A stretch of 64,000 nucleotides of DNA, taken from Sulfuritalea sp. (GTDB lineage Bacteria > Pseudomonadota > Gammaproteobacteria > Burkholderiales > Rhodocyclaceae). A program made the translations under genes and the position numbers. The stretch is from the NCBI GenBank assembly GCA_016716965.1, contig JADJUP010000031.1, positions 1 to 64,000 of the forward strand. The letters run 5' to 3'. The notes beneath the pieces were generated by a model. It ran no database searches. It saw only the letters and a program-made list of their open reading frames with translations, and was not told the DNA's origin. Positions 54,238-63,722 of this stretch are shown here, piece by piece (the stretch's first letter is position 1; each line of letters starts with the position of its first letter).

Positions 54238-54789
54238 ATGGGCCACAGACTCTCGAAAATCTACACCCGCACCGGTGACGCCGGTACCACCGGCCTCGGC
54301 GACGGCTCACGCACCTCGAAGGACTCGGCCCGGGTCGCCGCCATGGGCGACGTCGATGAACTCAACTCGCTGCTGGGCGTGGTCCTCTGCGAGCCATTGC
54401 CCGACGACGTGCGCGAATTGCTGATCGGCATCCAGCACGACCTGTTCGACCTTGGCGGCGAAATGTCCATCCCCGGCGCCACGCTGCTCAAGACCACACA
54501 ACCGGCCCGCCTGGAAGCGGCGATCGACCGCTACAACGCCGAACTGGGCCCGCTAAAGGAATTCATCCTGCCCGGCGGCACACGGGCAGCCGCATTGACC
54601 CACCTGGCCCGCACCGTCTGCCGCCGCGCCGAGCGCATGGCGGTGGCGCTGGCTGCCGAGGAAGCCGTGTCCGACGCCGGACGGCAGTACCTCAACCGCC
54701 TCTCCGACCTGCTGTTTGTCCTCGGTCGCTGGCTGAACAAGTCCGCCGGCGCCGGCGACGTACTCTGGCAAAAGGGCAAGAACGCCTGA
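54238..54789 (+). CDS. Cob(I)alamin adenosyltransferase, PduO/MMAB type
   Basis: 183 residues, ATG 54238. Signature segments: LSKIYTRTGDAGTTGLGDGS (ATP-binding N-terminus), VAAMGDVDELNSLLGVVLCE, IQHDLFDLGGEMSIPGA, FILPGGTRAAALTHLARTVC RRAER and YLNRLSDLLFVLGRWLNK. It transfers the adenosyl group of ATP to Co(I) of corrinoids to make coenzyme B12. It is monocistronic and lies 60 nt after the SulP-Usp gene. The intergenic spacer holds an AATAAT-type -10 candidate. Confidence 0.95.
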   Translation: MGHRLSKIYTRTGDAGTTGLGDGSRTSKDSARVAAMGDVDELNSLLGVVLCEPLPDDVRELLIGIQHDLFDLGGEMSIPGATLLKTTQPARLEAAIDRYNAELGPLKEFILPGGTRAAALTHLARTVCRRAERMAVALAAEEAVSDAGRQYLNRLSDLLFVLGRWLNKSAGAGDVLWQKGKNA

Positions 54790-54832
54790 CGCACGCCAAC
54801 GGCATGTCTTGCCGCAGCAGCAAGCCCGGAAC

Positions 54833-55699
54833 TCAGCTGCGCGCCACGAGGACTGCGCTGAGAATCTTGAACCGCGCCAGGCACAGTTCGAGAAACTCGG
54901 CGACGGCATCCTCGTCCGCGAGCCCGAAGCTGGCAGCAAGTCCGGGCAGCGCCGGGCGCGGCGCATCGAGCGCGATGTTGAAGCCCATGCGCGTCGCCAG
55001 GCTGTCCGCCAGGGCCACCGCGGCGACGTGGAAATCTTGCTCGGGAACGATCCTGATGTCGTGGTGCTTTTCGACGGCATGCAGCAGGAAAGGCGGAAGT
55101 TCCCAGGTGGCCATGAGTGCCGAGCCAAGGACCCGATGATCGAAACCGAGGACCTGCGCTTCCATTTCATGCAGTGACATGCCGTCGCGTTGCGCAGGAT
55201 CGGCGATGGTGACCTGGTACTCCCTGCCCATCTGCGCCACCAGTGCGACGCGGCCGATGTCGTGCAGAAGTCCCGCCATGAAGGAATCTTCGCCTCGCCC
55301 CGGATCGACGCGATCGGCCAGCATCCGCGCGGCGACGGCGGCCGCGAGACCGTGGGCGAGAAGCGGCGCCAGCAGCCGCAGTTCGTCGGCATTCCTGGCC
55401 TGTGTTTGCAGGGTGTGCGTCCATACCGCGAGGGCGAAGCTGCGTATGGTTTTCGACCCGAGAACGGTCACCGCACTGCGGATGTGCGATATCCGGCCGC
55501 GCTGGCCATAGAAGGAGGAATTGGCCAGCTTGAGCAGTCGGGCGGTCAAGGATGGCTCCGCCTCGATGATTTCGGCGATCTCCTTCGCGGAAACGTCAGG
55601 CGAATCCAGGGTGTTCAGCAGCCGGATCGTGACCTTCGGCAACACCGGTAGCCGGGATGCGCCGCGGATGAATTCCTTCAGGCGTGCTGCCTCGTGCAT
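54833..55699 (-). CDS. HDOD domain protein
   Basis: 288 residues from ATG 55699. HDOD domain (residues about 15-210): LPVLPKVTIRLLNTLDSPDV, EIAEIIEAEPSLTARLLKLA NSS, HIRSAVTVLGSKTIRSFALA, then EDSFMAGLLHDIGRVALVAQ and HEMEAQVLGFDHRVLGSALM. HDOD proteins act in signalling and often bind or sit beside cyclic-di-GMP modules, but no GGDEF or EAL is present here. An HD pair (LHDIG) is kept. The first 22 nt overlap the 3' end of the phosphatase gene, so the two are coupled. Confidence 0.9.
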   Translation of the reverse strand: MHEAARLKEFIRGASRLPVLPKVTIRLLNTLDSPDVSAKEIAEIIEAEPSLTARLLKLANSSFYGQRGRISHIRSAVTVLGSKTIRSFALAVWTHTLQTQARNADELRLLAPLLAHGLAAAVAARMLADRVDPGRGEDSFMAGLLHDIGRVALVAQMGREYQVTIADPAQRDGMSLHEMEAQVLGFDHRVLGSALMATWELPPFLLHAVEKHHDIRIVPEQDFHVAAVALADSLATRMGFNIALDAPRPALPGLAASFGLADEDAVAEFLELCLARFKILSAVLVARS

Positions 55700-56463
55700 G
55701 CTAAAAGGCCAACGGCCAGTCGATCGGCGAGCTTCCCCGGCAGGGCGAGGGATCGGATCTTCGCGGCGGTCGTCGCATGGTGATAGGAAACCCGGTGGAA
55801 GGACACCTGCGATCCATCGAAAGTGACAAAACAGGCTCGGGGATCGCCATCCCGCGGCTGCCCCACCGATCCCACGCTGACGTAGAGCCGTTCCTCCTCG
55901 GCGACATGGAACTCGCACATGGCCGGATGCGGATGCAGGAATCCTTCGGTGGTCGCCAGGAAGGGTTTGTGGTTGTGGCCGACGAAGCAGATGCGGAAAT
56001 CGATGAAATCGTTTTCCAGGGATTCGACGAGTTCGTCGAATGTCGAGTGTCCGCTACGGTCTGATTCCCGCAAGTACTCATTGAGGGTGTTGCGGACCGC
56101 GCCGTGGGCGAAGAGGATATCCCGATTCTGATGGAATGGCTCAGTCTCGCCCAGTCGGCCGAGGAGACCAGCCCTTGATATGCGCTGTCGCGTCCAGTCG
56201 AGGGCTTCCCTGGCGCTGGCGTTGAAGCTCATTCCTTCATCGGGATTCAGCAAGGCATGTTCGTGGTTGCCCATCAGGCGCAGGCAGCAGCGGCTCTCGG
56301 TAAGCAGCACGCAGGCCTCCGGATCGGGACCGTAACCGATGACATCGCCCAGCGAATAGATGGCTCCGATCTTCAGTTCATCGATCCTGGCGAGAACGGC
56401 CTGCAATGCCTCGAGGTTCCCATGTACATCGGATATGACAGCGAACGCACCCATGAATCCCAT
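55678..56463 (-). CDS. Calcineurin-like metallophosphatase (YfcE/symmetrical-hydrolase type)
   Basis: 261 residues from ATG 56463 (ATG 56454 gives MGAFAVIS and is also reasonable). Metallophosphatase motifs: FAVISDVHGNLEALQAVLAR (DxH), IYSLGDVIGYGPDPEAC (GDxxGYGP), CLRLMGNHEHALLNPD (GNHE), FAHGAVRNTLNEYLRE and FCFVGHNH-type segment CFVGHNHKPFLATT. Likely a phosphodiesterase or protein phosphatase with two metals. Overlaps the HDOD gene by 22 nt, suggesting joint action in a signalling pathway. Confidence 0.88.
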   Translation of the reverse strand: MGFMGAFAVISDVHGNLEALQAVLARIDELKIGAIYSLGDVIGYGPDPEACVLLTESRCCLRLMGNHEHALLNPDEGMSFNASAREALDWTRQRISRAGLLGRLGETEPFHQNRDILFAHGAVRNTLNEYLRESDRSGHSTFDELVESLENDFIDFRICFVGHNHKPFLATTEGFLHPHPAMCEFHVAEEERLYVSVGSVGQPRDGDPRACFVTFDGSQVSFHRVSYHHATTAAKIRSLALPGKLADRLAVGLLACTRQHA

Positions 56464-56761
56464 CAATCCCGCAACGGCGTGCGGCCAGAAATTGTGTCGA
56501 AAGTGACCCTGAACAACTAGCGGAACGATACCCCCGGCGCTGCGACAAGCCTATCCGTACTTTCCGTTCTTGCAGGCAGAAAGCCGGAACGGGGCAGGGC
56601 GTCGCGGTGACTCCGGGAAAAACGCCGCACGGACCCTAGAAACGTTAAAGCCTACGTTTTTAGTATGGTTTTAACTTTATGATTCATAAATGATTCCAGT
56701 CAATTTTCAAAAGGACCGAAGCAGGCATAGTGACATCTCCATCCACCACAGGTTGCCCGCC
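56464..56761. other. Divergent intergenic region, AT-rich patch
   Basis: About 300 nt between the phosphatase and the DUF2249 gene. The segment 56635-56700 is strikingly AT-rich for this genome, with TTTTAACTTTATGATTCATA, and probably holds the rightward promoter. No ORF or structured RNA was recognised, and no clear FNR box. Confidence 0.45.
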
Positions 56762-57013
56762 ATGCATATCCACCTTTCCCCTGATTCGATCTATCCCTTC
56801 GACGCCCGCGGCGTTGCCAAGCGCTTTCGCCATGCGGCGATCTTCGGCGCGCTGGATGCCCTGCGTGCCGGCGAGACGATGCGCTTCGTCAACGACCACG
56901 ACCCGCTGCCGCTGCTCGAACAACTGGCGCAACGCTATGGCGCTGCGGTCGAGGTCGGCTACCGGCAGCGCGAGCCGGGCAACATCGTGATCGACTTCGT
57001 CAAAAAGCAATGA
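56762..57013 (+). CDS. DUF2249 domain protein
   Basis: 83 residues from ATG 56762. DUF2249 pattern: HLSPDSIYPFDARGVAKRFR HAAIF, LRAGETMRFVNDHDPLPLLE QLAQRYG and GNIVIDFVKKQ. Such SirA-like small domains occur with hemerythrins and denitrification or nitrosative-stress genes; that context is family knowledge, not shown here. No cysteine is present, so a thiol role is excluded. It is 9 nt before the FmdE-like gene. Confidence 0.8.
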   Translation: MHIHLSPDSIYPFDARGVAKRFRHAAIFGALDALRAGETMRFVNDHDPLPLLEQLAQRYGAAVEVGYRQREPGNIVIDFVKKQ

Positions 57014-57022
57014 CCGTCCGCG

Positions 57023-57643
57023 ATGACCACCTCCTTCTACGATCTGGTACCCAGCCTCACCGTTCATGACCCGCTGGCGGAATTCCTCGGTGCGGCCGAA
57101 GGTGGCCGCATCGAGTACCACTATGCTGACGCCGTAAGGCTGGCGGGGCACTCCTGCCCCACGGTGGCATCGGCTTACTGGATGACGTTGAAGGCCCTGA
57201 AACACCTGTATCCGGAGCGCCTTCCCGAGCGCGGCGCGATACGTGTCGAGTTCCGCGCCGACCGCTTGTCTGGCGTGACCGGCGTCGTCGCCAGCGTGGT
57301 CGCATTGCTCACCGGCGCAACGCTGGATATGGGCTTCAAGGGCATCGCGGGTCGCTACGACCGGCGCAAGCTGATGGCTTTTGAGGCCGACATCGACGGC
57401 GAGATGCGCTTCACGCGACTGGATACGGGCGCGGCGGTAGATGTTCGCGCCGACGTGCACCGGGTGCCTTTCGCCCCGGCGACGTCGGCGCTGATGCAGA
57501 AATGCCTGGACGGCAGCGCCAGCACTGTGGAAGCCGACGAGTTCCGCGCCAGTTGGCAGGCACGGGTGCGTGCGCTGCTGATCGAGCACGGCGACGACCC
57601 GGAAGTATTCGAATTGCGCGCTGTGGCGCGTGAAGCGGCCTAG
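57023..57643 (+). CDS. FmdE-like protein
   Basis: 206 residues. Central motif HYADAVRLAGHSCPTVASAY WM (His-Cys in GHSCPTVA) and LKALKHLYPERLPERGAIRV are typical of the FmdE family (formylmethanofuran dehydrogenase subunit E-like), known for a conserved Cys/His that may bind metal. Further on, GVTGVVASVVALLTGATLDM and GRYDRRKLMAFEADIDG. The biochemical function of bacterial members is unclear. Its short C-terminus lacks the zinc-finger found in some FmdE proteins. It ends by overlapping 4 nt with the convergent cNMP-binding gene. Confidence 0.78.
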   Translation: MTTSFYDLVPSLTVHDPLAEFLGAAEGGRIEYHYADAVRLAGHSCPTVASAYWMTLKALKHLYPERLPERGAIRVEFRADRLSGVTGVVASVVALLTGATLDMGFKGIAGRYDRRKLMAFEADIDGEMRFTRLDTGAAVDVRADVHRVPFAPATSALMQKCLDGSASTVEADEFRASWQARVRALLIEHGDDPEVFELRAVAREAA

Positions 57644-58170
57644 CGAATCCGCGAACGCCGCGCTTCCATGCAGGACATCAGTTGCGCGCTGACATTGCGC
57701 AGTCGCTGATTGAGCAGCATCAGCAGTTCCATCATCAGCTTGACGCCGATGCGCGGTACCTCGGTCAGTATCCGCGACAGGCTTTCACGGTCGAGCACGG
57801 CAATTTCCACCGTCTCGAGGGCGACGCAACTGGCAAAGCGCGGTTCGCCGTCGATCAACGACATTTCCCCCAGCGTCTTGCCGGGGCCCGCGGTACCCAT
57901 GATCTGTGGCAGGCCGCGCATGTCCTTCTTGACGATCTCGACGCTGCCTTGCAGCAACAGCAGCATGAAATCACCATTGTCGCCTTCGTGGATGATTTCA
58001 GTGCCAAGCGGCGCGCGGTAACAACGCATGTAGCGCGCCAAGCCTTCCAGTTCTTCGGGATCGAAATCCTCGAACAGCTGGATCGCTTCGATGATTTCCC
58101 GGATGCGGCCGACGAAGGGCACGGCATCACCGAGGTATTCGATGTTGGGAATCCGGTCGATCAGGCTCAT
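57640..58170 (-). CDS. Cyclic nucleotide-binding domain protein
   Basis: 176 residues from ATG 58170. A cNMP-binding beta-roll at about 30-145: LFEDFDPEELEGLARYMRCY, IIHEGDNGDFMLLLLQGSVE and the phosphate-binding cassette GKTLGEMSLIDGEPRFASCV. No HTH follows (C-terminus LNQRLRNVSAQLMSCMEARR), so it is not a CRP-type transcription factor but a stand-alone sensor. The gene is 2 nt after the prenyltransferase stop, so it is in the same operon. Confidence 0.9.
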   Translation of the reverse strand: MSLIDRIPNIEYLGDAVPFVGRIREIIEAIQLFEDFDPEELEGLARYMRCYRAPLGTEIIHEGDNGDFMLLLLQGSVEIVKKDMRGLPQIMGTAGPGKTLGEMSLIDGEPRFASCVALETVEIAVLDRESLSRILTEVPRIGVKLMMELLMLLNQRLRNVSAQLMSCMEARRSRIR

Positions 58171-58172
58171 GG

Positions 58173-59131
<959 letters not shown>

Positions 59132-59135
<4 letters not shown>

Positions 59136-60649
59136 CGCCGGCACGCCTCCCCGGGGAAATATCGATCGCACATATAGCAGGCAGTTTGCGGCAACCAGGC
59201 CGGAATCGCATAGTACTTCTGCCGCACGCCGGCCAGCACTCCCGACCGGTAGGCCGCGTAGTCGAAGCCCTCGCCCCTGACGCGCCAGAAGCGGGCGCCG
59301 CGAACCTCGAAGCTGTCGACAGCGACACTGCGGAAGTATTTCCGGTAATCGTCGGGATTTGGCTCGGACTTTCTAAGGACCAGAAAGTTGCGACCGGCCA
59401 GGGCGCGGAAGTCGGTAAGCAGGTCGTCATGGCGCGCGTGGCTCGACGCCTCGCCGAAGACTACGACGTACTGCCGCAGGTTGTAGCCCAGCGTGACGGC
59501 ATTGGAATAGCCATCCATGGCCAGCACCCAATCCTTCCGATAGGTTTCGAGTTCGCGTCCGATCGCCCGATGCTCGAAACTCAGCACGATCCCGTCGTAG
59601 AGCCGGGTTTTCTGCCAGGCTTCCAGCGGAATGCGCGAGATGACCAGGATGGCGGCGATATGCAGGGTGGCGAAGCCGGCGAAAAACAGGCCAAGTTTCT
59701 GCAGCGTGGAAGGCTTGAGGCGCAGCGTCAGCCAGATCAGGGTGAAGGGCACGAAGGAGAGCAGCCAGTGCAGGCCGATCTGTTTGACCGCCGCCAGCAG
59801 GGCGAACAGCAGGAAGGGCAGCCAGGCCAGGGTGCCCAGTCCGGCTAGCGGCGCGCTAGCTTCACGAAAGTCGGCGCCGGCGGGACGGCGATTCTTCCAC
59901 GCCAGCCACAGCACCGGCGGGCCCAGCACGTAGATCAGGGTCACGGCATACAGCAGCGGCGTCTTCAGCGACCAGCCGGCATCGCCGTGGCGATTGACGA
60001 AGTTGAACATGAAGTTCGGCCAGCAATTTGCGCTGTTCCACCAGGCCATCAGCGCCAGCGCCGGCAGGGTGCAGGCGTAGGCGATCGCCAGCCCGCCGAA
60101 GGCGCCGCGGCTGCGCCGGCGCAGCACATCCACCAGATAGGCGAAACCGAGGATCGCGGCGAAATACTTGGAGAGCACCGCGCCCGCCAGCAGCAGGCCG
60201 GCGACGAGATACCAGCGCGGGCTGTCGTCCTTCGCGGCACGGATCCATGCCAAACCCGAAAGCACGCTGAAATAGACCAACGGCGTGTCGGTGGTGATGA
60301 AGACGTTCCAGACATTGACCGGCGCCAGCAGGACCAGGGTCGCGGCCCACAGGCGGCGCTGTTCGCCGACACCGGTCGCCAGCTTCGGCAAAGCCCAAAA
60401 CACTGCCAGCGCCAGCAGTGCCGGCTGCAGGATCACCGGCGTGCGCAGCCACCATTCGGCCTTGCTGACCAGCGAAAGCGCGGCGAGCCACCAGCCGATC
60501 ATCGGCGGATGGTCGTAGAAGCCCCAGTCGGGCAGCCAGCCCCACCAGATGAAATAGGCCTCGTCGCCGGTGATGGGAAAGGCCGCCGCCAGCCAGAAGC
60601 GGAAGGCCAGCGTAAGGACCAGCAGCGCGGCGAACAGGCGGCCGGTCAT
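59132..60649 (-). CDS. PMT/ArnT-like membrane glycosyltransferase
   Basis: 505 residues from ATG 60649, with about 11 to 12 membrane helices. Early loop FPITGDEAYFIWWGWLPDWG with conserved DE and GFYDHPPMIGWWLAAL, the fingerprint of dolichyl/polyprenyl-phosphate mannosyl- and arabinosyltransferases (GT83 type). A further loop reads VFITTDTPLVYFSVLSGLAW. The periplasmic C-domain ends in CYMCDRYFPGEACRR. It should transfer a sugar from a polyprenyl-phosphate donor on the periplasmic side. Its stop overlaps the prenyltransferase start. A dispersed 23-bp motif is inside the gene at 59867 (RRPAGADFREAS). Confidence 0.88.
59867..59889 (-). repeat. Dispersed 23-bp motif, copy G
   Basis: On the minus strand it begins GCCGT, core CGGCGCCGACTTT. 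Inside the glycosyltransferase coding sequence, in a loop between two helices. Confidence 0.5.
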
Positions 60650-60658
60650 GATGCGACG

Positions 60659-61726
60659 TTATTTGTCCGCGAGCGCAATCCGACGGGCCTTGACCGCGTC
60701 GGCAAGTATGTCCAGCGTCGCCAGCGTGTCCTCCCAACCGATGCAGGCGTCGGTCACCGATACGCCGTAGGCGAGAGGCGTGCCCGGTTTGAGGTCCTGG
60801 CGGCCCTCGTTGAGGTGGGACTCGACCATGACGCCGAAGATGCGGTCCTCGCCCGCCGCCAGTTGCGCGCCGACATCGCGCGCGACGTCGATCTGGCGCT
60901 TGAACTGCTTGCTGCTGTTGGCGTGGGAGAAATCGATCATGACGCGCGCCGCCAGCCCGGACTTGCCCAGTTCGGTGCAGGCCGCATCGACCGCCGCCGC
61001 TTCGTAGTTGGGCCCCTTGCCGCCGCGGAGGATGACGTGGCAGTCCTCGTTGCCGTTGGTCGAGACGATGGCGGAATGGCCGGCCTTGGTCACCGAGAGA
61101 AAATGGTGCGGGCTGGCCGCGGCCTTGATCGCATCGACGGCGATGCGGATGTTGCCGTCGGTGCCGTTCTTGAAGCCGACCGGGCAGGACAGGCCCGAGG
61201 CCAGCTCGCGATGTACCTGAGACTCGGTGGTCCGCGCGCCGATCGCGCCCCAGCTGATGAGGTCGGCGGTGTATTGCGGCGTGATGGTGTCGAGGAACTC
61301 GGTGCCGCAGGGCAGGCCCAGTTCGTTGATCTCCCACAACAGCTTGCGCGCCAGGCGCAGGCCTTCGTTGATCTTGAAGCTGCCGTCCATGCGCGGATCG
61401 TTGATCAGGCCCTTCCAGCCCACCGTGGTGCGCGGTTTCTCGAAGTACACCCGCATCACGATGAGCAGGTCCTCCGCCAGGCGATCCTTCTCCTGCCTGA
61501 GCCGCCGCGCATATTCCATCGCCGCGTCGTAATCGTGGATCGAACAGGGCCCGACCACGACGACCAGCCGCCCATCGGCGCCATGCAGGACGCGATGCAA
61601 TGCCTGGCGTGCCTCATAGGTGGTTTCCGCCGCGGCATCCGTGGTGGGAAACTCGCGCAGGATGTGGCCGGGCGGCGAGAGTTCCTTGATTTCGCGGATG
61701 CGGACATCGTCGGTAATGTGTTTCAT
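60659..61726 (-). CDS. aroG: 3-deoxy-7-phosphoheptulonate synthase (class I DAHP synthase)
   Basis: 355 residues from ATG 61726. Condenses phosphoenolpyruvate and erythrose 4-phosphate, the first step of the shikimate pathway. Class I (AroF/G/H) motifs: LVVVVGPCSIHDYDAAMEYA, MRVYFEKPRTTVGWKGLIND, LPCGTEFLDTITPQYTADLI SWGAIGARTTESQ, SCPVGFKNGTDGNI and MIDFSHANSSKQF. Which aromatic amino acid inhibits it cannot be read from the sequence, so the letter in the symbol is tentative. First gene of a leftward run; 9 nt before the glycosyltransferase start. Confidence 0.93.
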   Translation of the reverse strand: MKHITDDVRIREIKELSPPGHILREFPTTDAAAETTYEARQALHRVLHGADGRLVVVVGPCSIHDYDAAMEYARRLRQEKDRLAEDLLIVMRVYFEKPRTTVGWKGLINDPRMDGSFKINEGLRLARKLLWEINELGLPCGTEFLDTITPQYTADLISWGAIGARTTESQVHRELASGLSCPVGFKNGTDGNIRIAVDAIKAAASPHHFLSVTKAGHSAIVSTNGNEDCHVILRGGKGPNYEAAAVDAACTELGKSGLAARVMIDFSHANSSKQFKRQIDVARDVGAQLAAGEDRIFGVMVESHLNEGRQDLKPGTPLAYGVSVTDACIGWEDTLATLDILADAVKARRIALADK

Positions 61727-61876
61727 GCTTCGATCCAGTGGCGGTCAAAGGCGTGATTCTACCGGGGCGGCGCCGCCGACAGGCCGGACGAAACCGCGCT
61801 TTGCGGTTTTCCGCAGTTCCCATCCCGGCAGCCATGGCGTAAAGTCACCAGGCAATCCAAAAACCAAGGGGGAATC

Positions 61877-62464
61877 ATGTTCCAGGTTCGAATTCACGGC
61901 CGGGGCGGTCAGGGCGTCGTCACGGCGGCCGAGATGCTGTCCATTGCGGCTTTCGAGGAGGGCCGCCACGCGCAGGCCTTCCCCAGTTTCGGTTCCGAGC
62001 GCACCGGCGCGCCGGTGGTGGCCTTCTGCCGCATCGCCGACAAGGAGATCCGCCTGCGCGAGCCGATCATGGAGCCCGACGCGATCATCATCCAGGACCC
62101 GACCCTGCTGCACCAGGTCGATGTCTTCGCCGGCCTGAAGAAGGACGGCTACATCCTGATCAACACCACCAAGACCTTCGAGCAACTGGGCCTCGGCGAC
62201 TTCGTCCGCGACTGGCACCCCGAGCGCCTGTGCACCGTTGCCGCGACCGACCTGAGCATCAAGCATGTCGGCCGCCCGGTGCCCAACGTGCCCCTGCTGG
62301 GCGGCTTTGCGGCGGTGTCCGGGATCATCAAGCTCGAATCGGTGGCCATGGCGATCCGCGACAAGTTCTCGGGCAAGGTCGCCGAGGGCAACATTGCCGC
62401 CGCCACCGAGGCCTACAACATCGTGGTTGCGGAAATGAAGGAGGCCTTGACCCATCATGCTTAA
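61877..62464 (+). CDS. 2-oxoacid:ferredoxin oxidoreductase, gamma subunit
   Basis: 195 residues, ATG 61877 after GGGGGAATC. Begins MFQVRIHGRGGQGVVTAAEM, the gamma-subunit fingerprint. Then FEEGRHAQAFPSFGSERTGA, SIKHVGRPVPNVPLLGGFAA and IRDKFSGKVAEGNIAAATEA. Part of a multi-subunit TPP enzyme that converts pyruvate (or another 2-oxoacid) and CoA to acyl-CoA and CO2 with ferredoxin reduction. Overlaps the alpha gene by 8 nt. The delta (ferredoxin-type) subunit usually placed between gamma and alpha is not present here. Confidence 0.92.
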   Translation: MFQVRIHGRGGQGVVTAAEMLSIAAFEEGRHAQAFPSFGSERTGAPVVAFCRIADKEIRLREPIMEPDAIIIQDPTLLHQVDVFAGLKKDGYILINTTKTFEQLGLGDFVRDWHPERLCTVAATDLSIKHVGRPVPNVPLLGGFAAVSGIIKLESVAMAIRDKFSGKVAEGNIAAATEAYNIVVAEMKEALTHHA

Positions 62465-63710
62465 GCAATGCGAAGGTTCCCATGCGGTGGCCGAGGCCGT
62501 CGCCCTGTGCCGGCCGGAAGTGATCTGCGCCTACCCGATTTCGCCGCAGACCCACATCGTCGAAGGCATCGGCGAGATGGTCAAATCCGGCGAGTTGAAG
62601 GACTGCGAGTTCATCAACGTCGAATCCGAATTCGCCGCCATGTCGGTGGCCATCGGCTCCTCCGCCACCGGCGCCCGCACCTACACCGCCACCGCCTCGC
62701 AGGGCCTGCTCTACATGGTCGAGGCGGTCTATAACGCTTCCGGCCTCGGCCTGCCCATCGTCATGACCGTGGCCAACCGCGCCATCGGCGCCCCGATCAA
62801 CATCTGGAACGACCATTCCGATTCGCTCTCGCAGCGCGACTGCGGCTGGATCCAACTGTTCGCCGAGACCAACCAGGAAGCGCTCGACCTGCACATCCAG
62901 GCCTTCAAGCTGGCCGAAGAACTCTCGCTGCCGGTGATGGTGTGCATGGACGGCTTCATCCTGACCCACGCCTACGAGCGGGTCGACATGCCGACGCAGG
63001 AACAGGTCGATGCCTTCCTGCCGCCCTACGAGCCGCGCCAGGTGCTGGACGTCAACGAACCGGTGTCGATCGGCGCCATGGTCGGCCCCGAGGCCTTCAT
63101 GGAAGTGCGCTACCTGGCCCACGCCAAGCAGATGCAGGCGCTGGAACTGATCCCGCAACTGGCGCAGGAATTCAAGGCCGTGTTCGGCCGCGAGAGTGGC
63201 GGCCTGGTCCGCACCTACCGCGCCGAGGATGCCGAGACCATCGTCATCGCCATGGGCTCGGTGCTGGGCACCATCAAGGACACGGTCGACGAGATGCGCG
63301 AGGCGGGGCACAGGATCGGCGTGCTCGGCATCACCAGCTTCCGTCCCTTCCCGCTGGCCGAAGTCGCCTCGGCGCTGAAGAACTGCAAGCGCTTCCTGGT
63401 ACTGGAAAAGAGCCTCGCCGTCGGCATCGGCGGCATCGTCGCCACCAACGTGCGCATGGCCGTCACCGGCATGGGCCTCAAGGGCTACACCGTGGTCGCC
63501 GGCCTCGGCGGCCGCGCCATCACCATGAAGTCGCTGACCGGGCTGTTCGAGAAGGCCGGGCGCGACGAGCTCGAACCCGTGACCTTCCTCGACCTCGACT
63601 GGAAGGTGGTGAACAAGCAGCTCGAACGCGAACGCGAAAAGCGGCGCACGGGCCCGGCGGCGGAAGCCATGCTGCGCGATGTCGGCGCTGTCGCTGCACG
63701 CAACTATTGA
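62457..63710 (+). CDS. 2-oxoacid:ferredoxin oxidoreductase, alpha subunit
   Basis: 417 residues. PorA-type transketolase pyrimidine-binding domain: AVALCRPEVICAYPISPQTH IVE, FINVESEFAAMSVAIGSSAT and TATASQGLLYMVEAVYNASG. The NIWNDHSDSLSQRD loop and the C-terminal domain ETIVIAMGSVLGTIKDTVDE follow. Family members of this architecture include pyruvate and phenylglyoxylate oxidoreductases. Substrate not decidable from the sequence alone. Twelve nt precede the beta gene. Confidence 0.92.
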   Translation: MLKQCEGSHAVAEAVALCRPEVICAYPISPQTHIVEGIGEMVKSGELKDCEFINVESEFAAMSVAIGSSATGARTYTATASQGLLYMVEAVYNASGLGLPIVMTVANRAIGAPINIWNDHSDSLSQRDCGWIQLFAETNQEALDLHIQAFKLAEELSLPVMVCMDGFILTHAYERVDMPTQEQVDAFLPPYEPRQVLDVNEPVSIGAMVGPEAFMEVRYLAHAKQMQALELIPQLAQEFKAVFGRESGGLVRTYRAEDAETIVIAMGSVLGTIKDTVDEMREAGHRIGVLGITSFRPFPLAEVASALKNCKRFLVLEKSLAVGIGGIVATNVRMAVTGMGLKGYTVVAGLGGRAITMKSLTGLFEKAGRDELEPVTFLDLDWKVVNKQLEREREKRRTGPAAEAMLRDVGAVAARNY

Positions 63711-63722
63711 TCGGGAGGAATC

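Noticed and set aside
63670..63700. Motif-like GTCGGCGCTGTCGC at the end of the alpha subunit gene
   Set aside because: Breaks down after the first half; explained by coding sequence.
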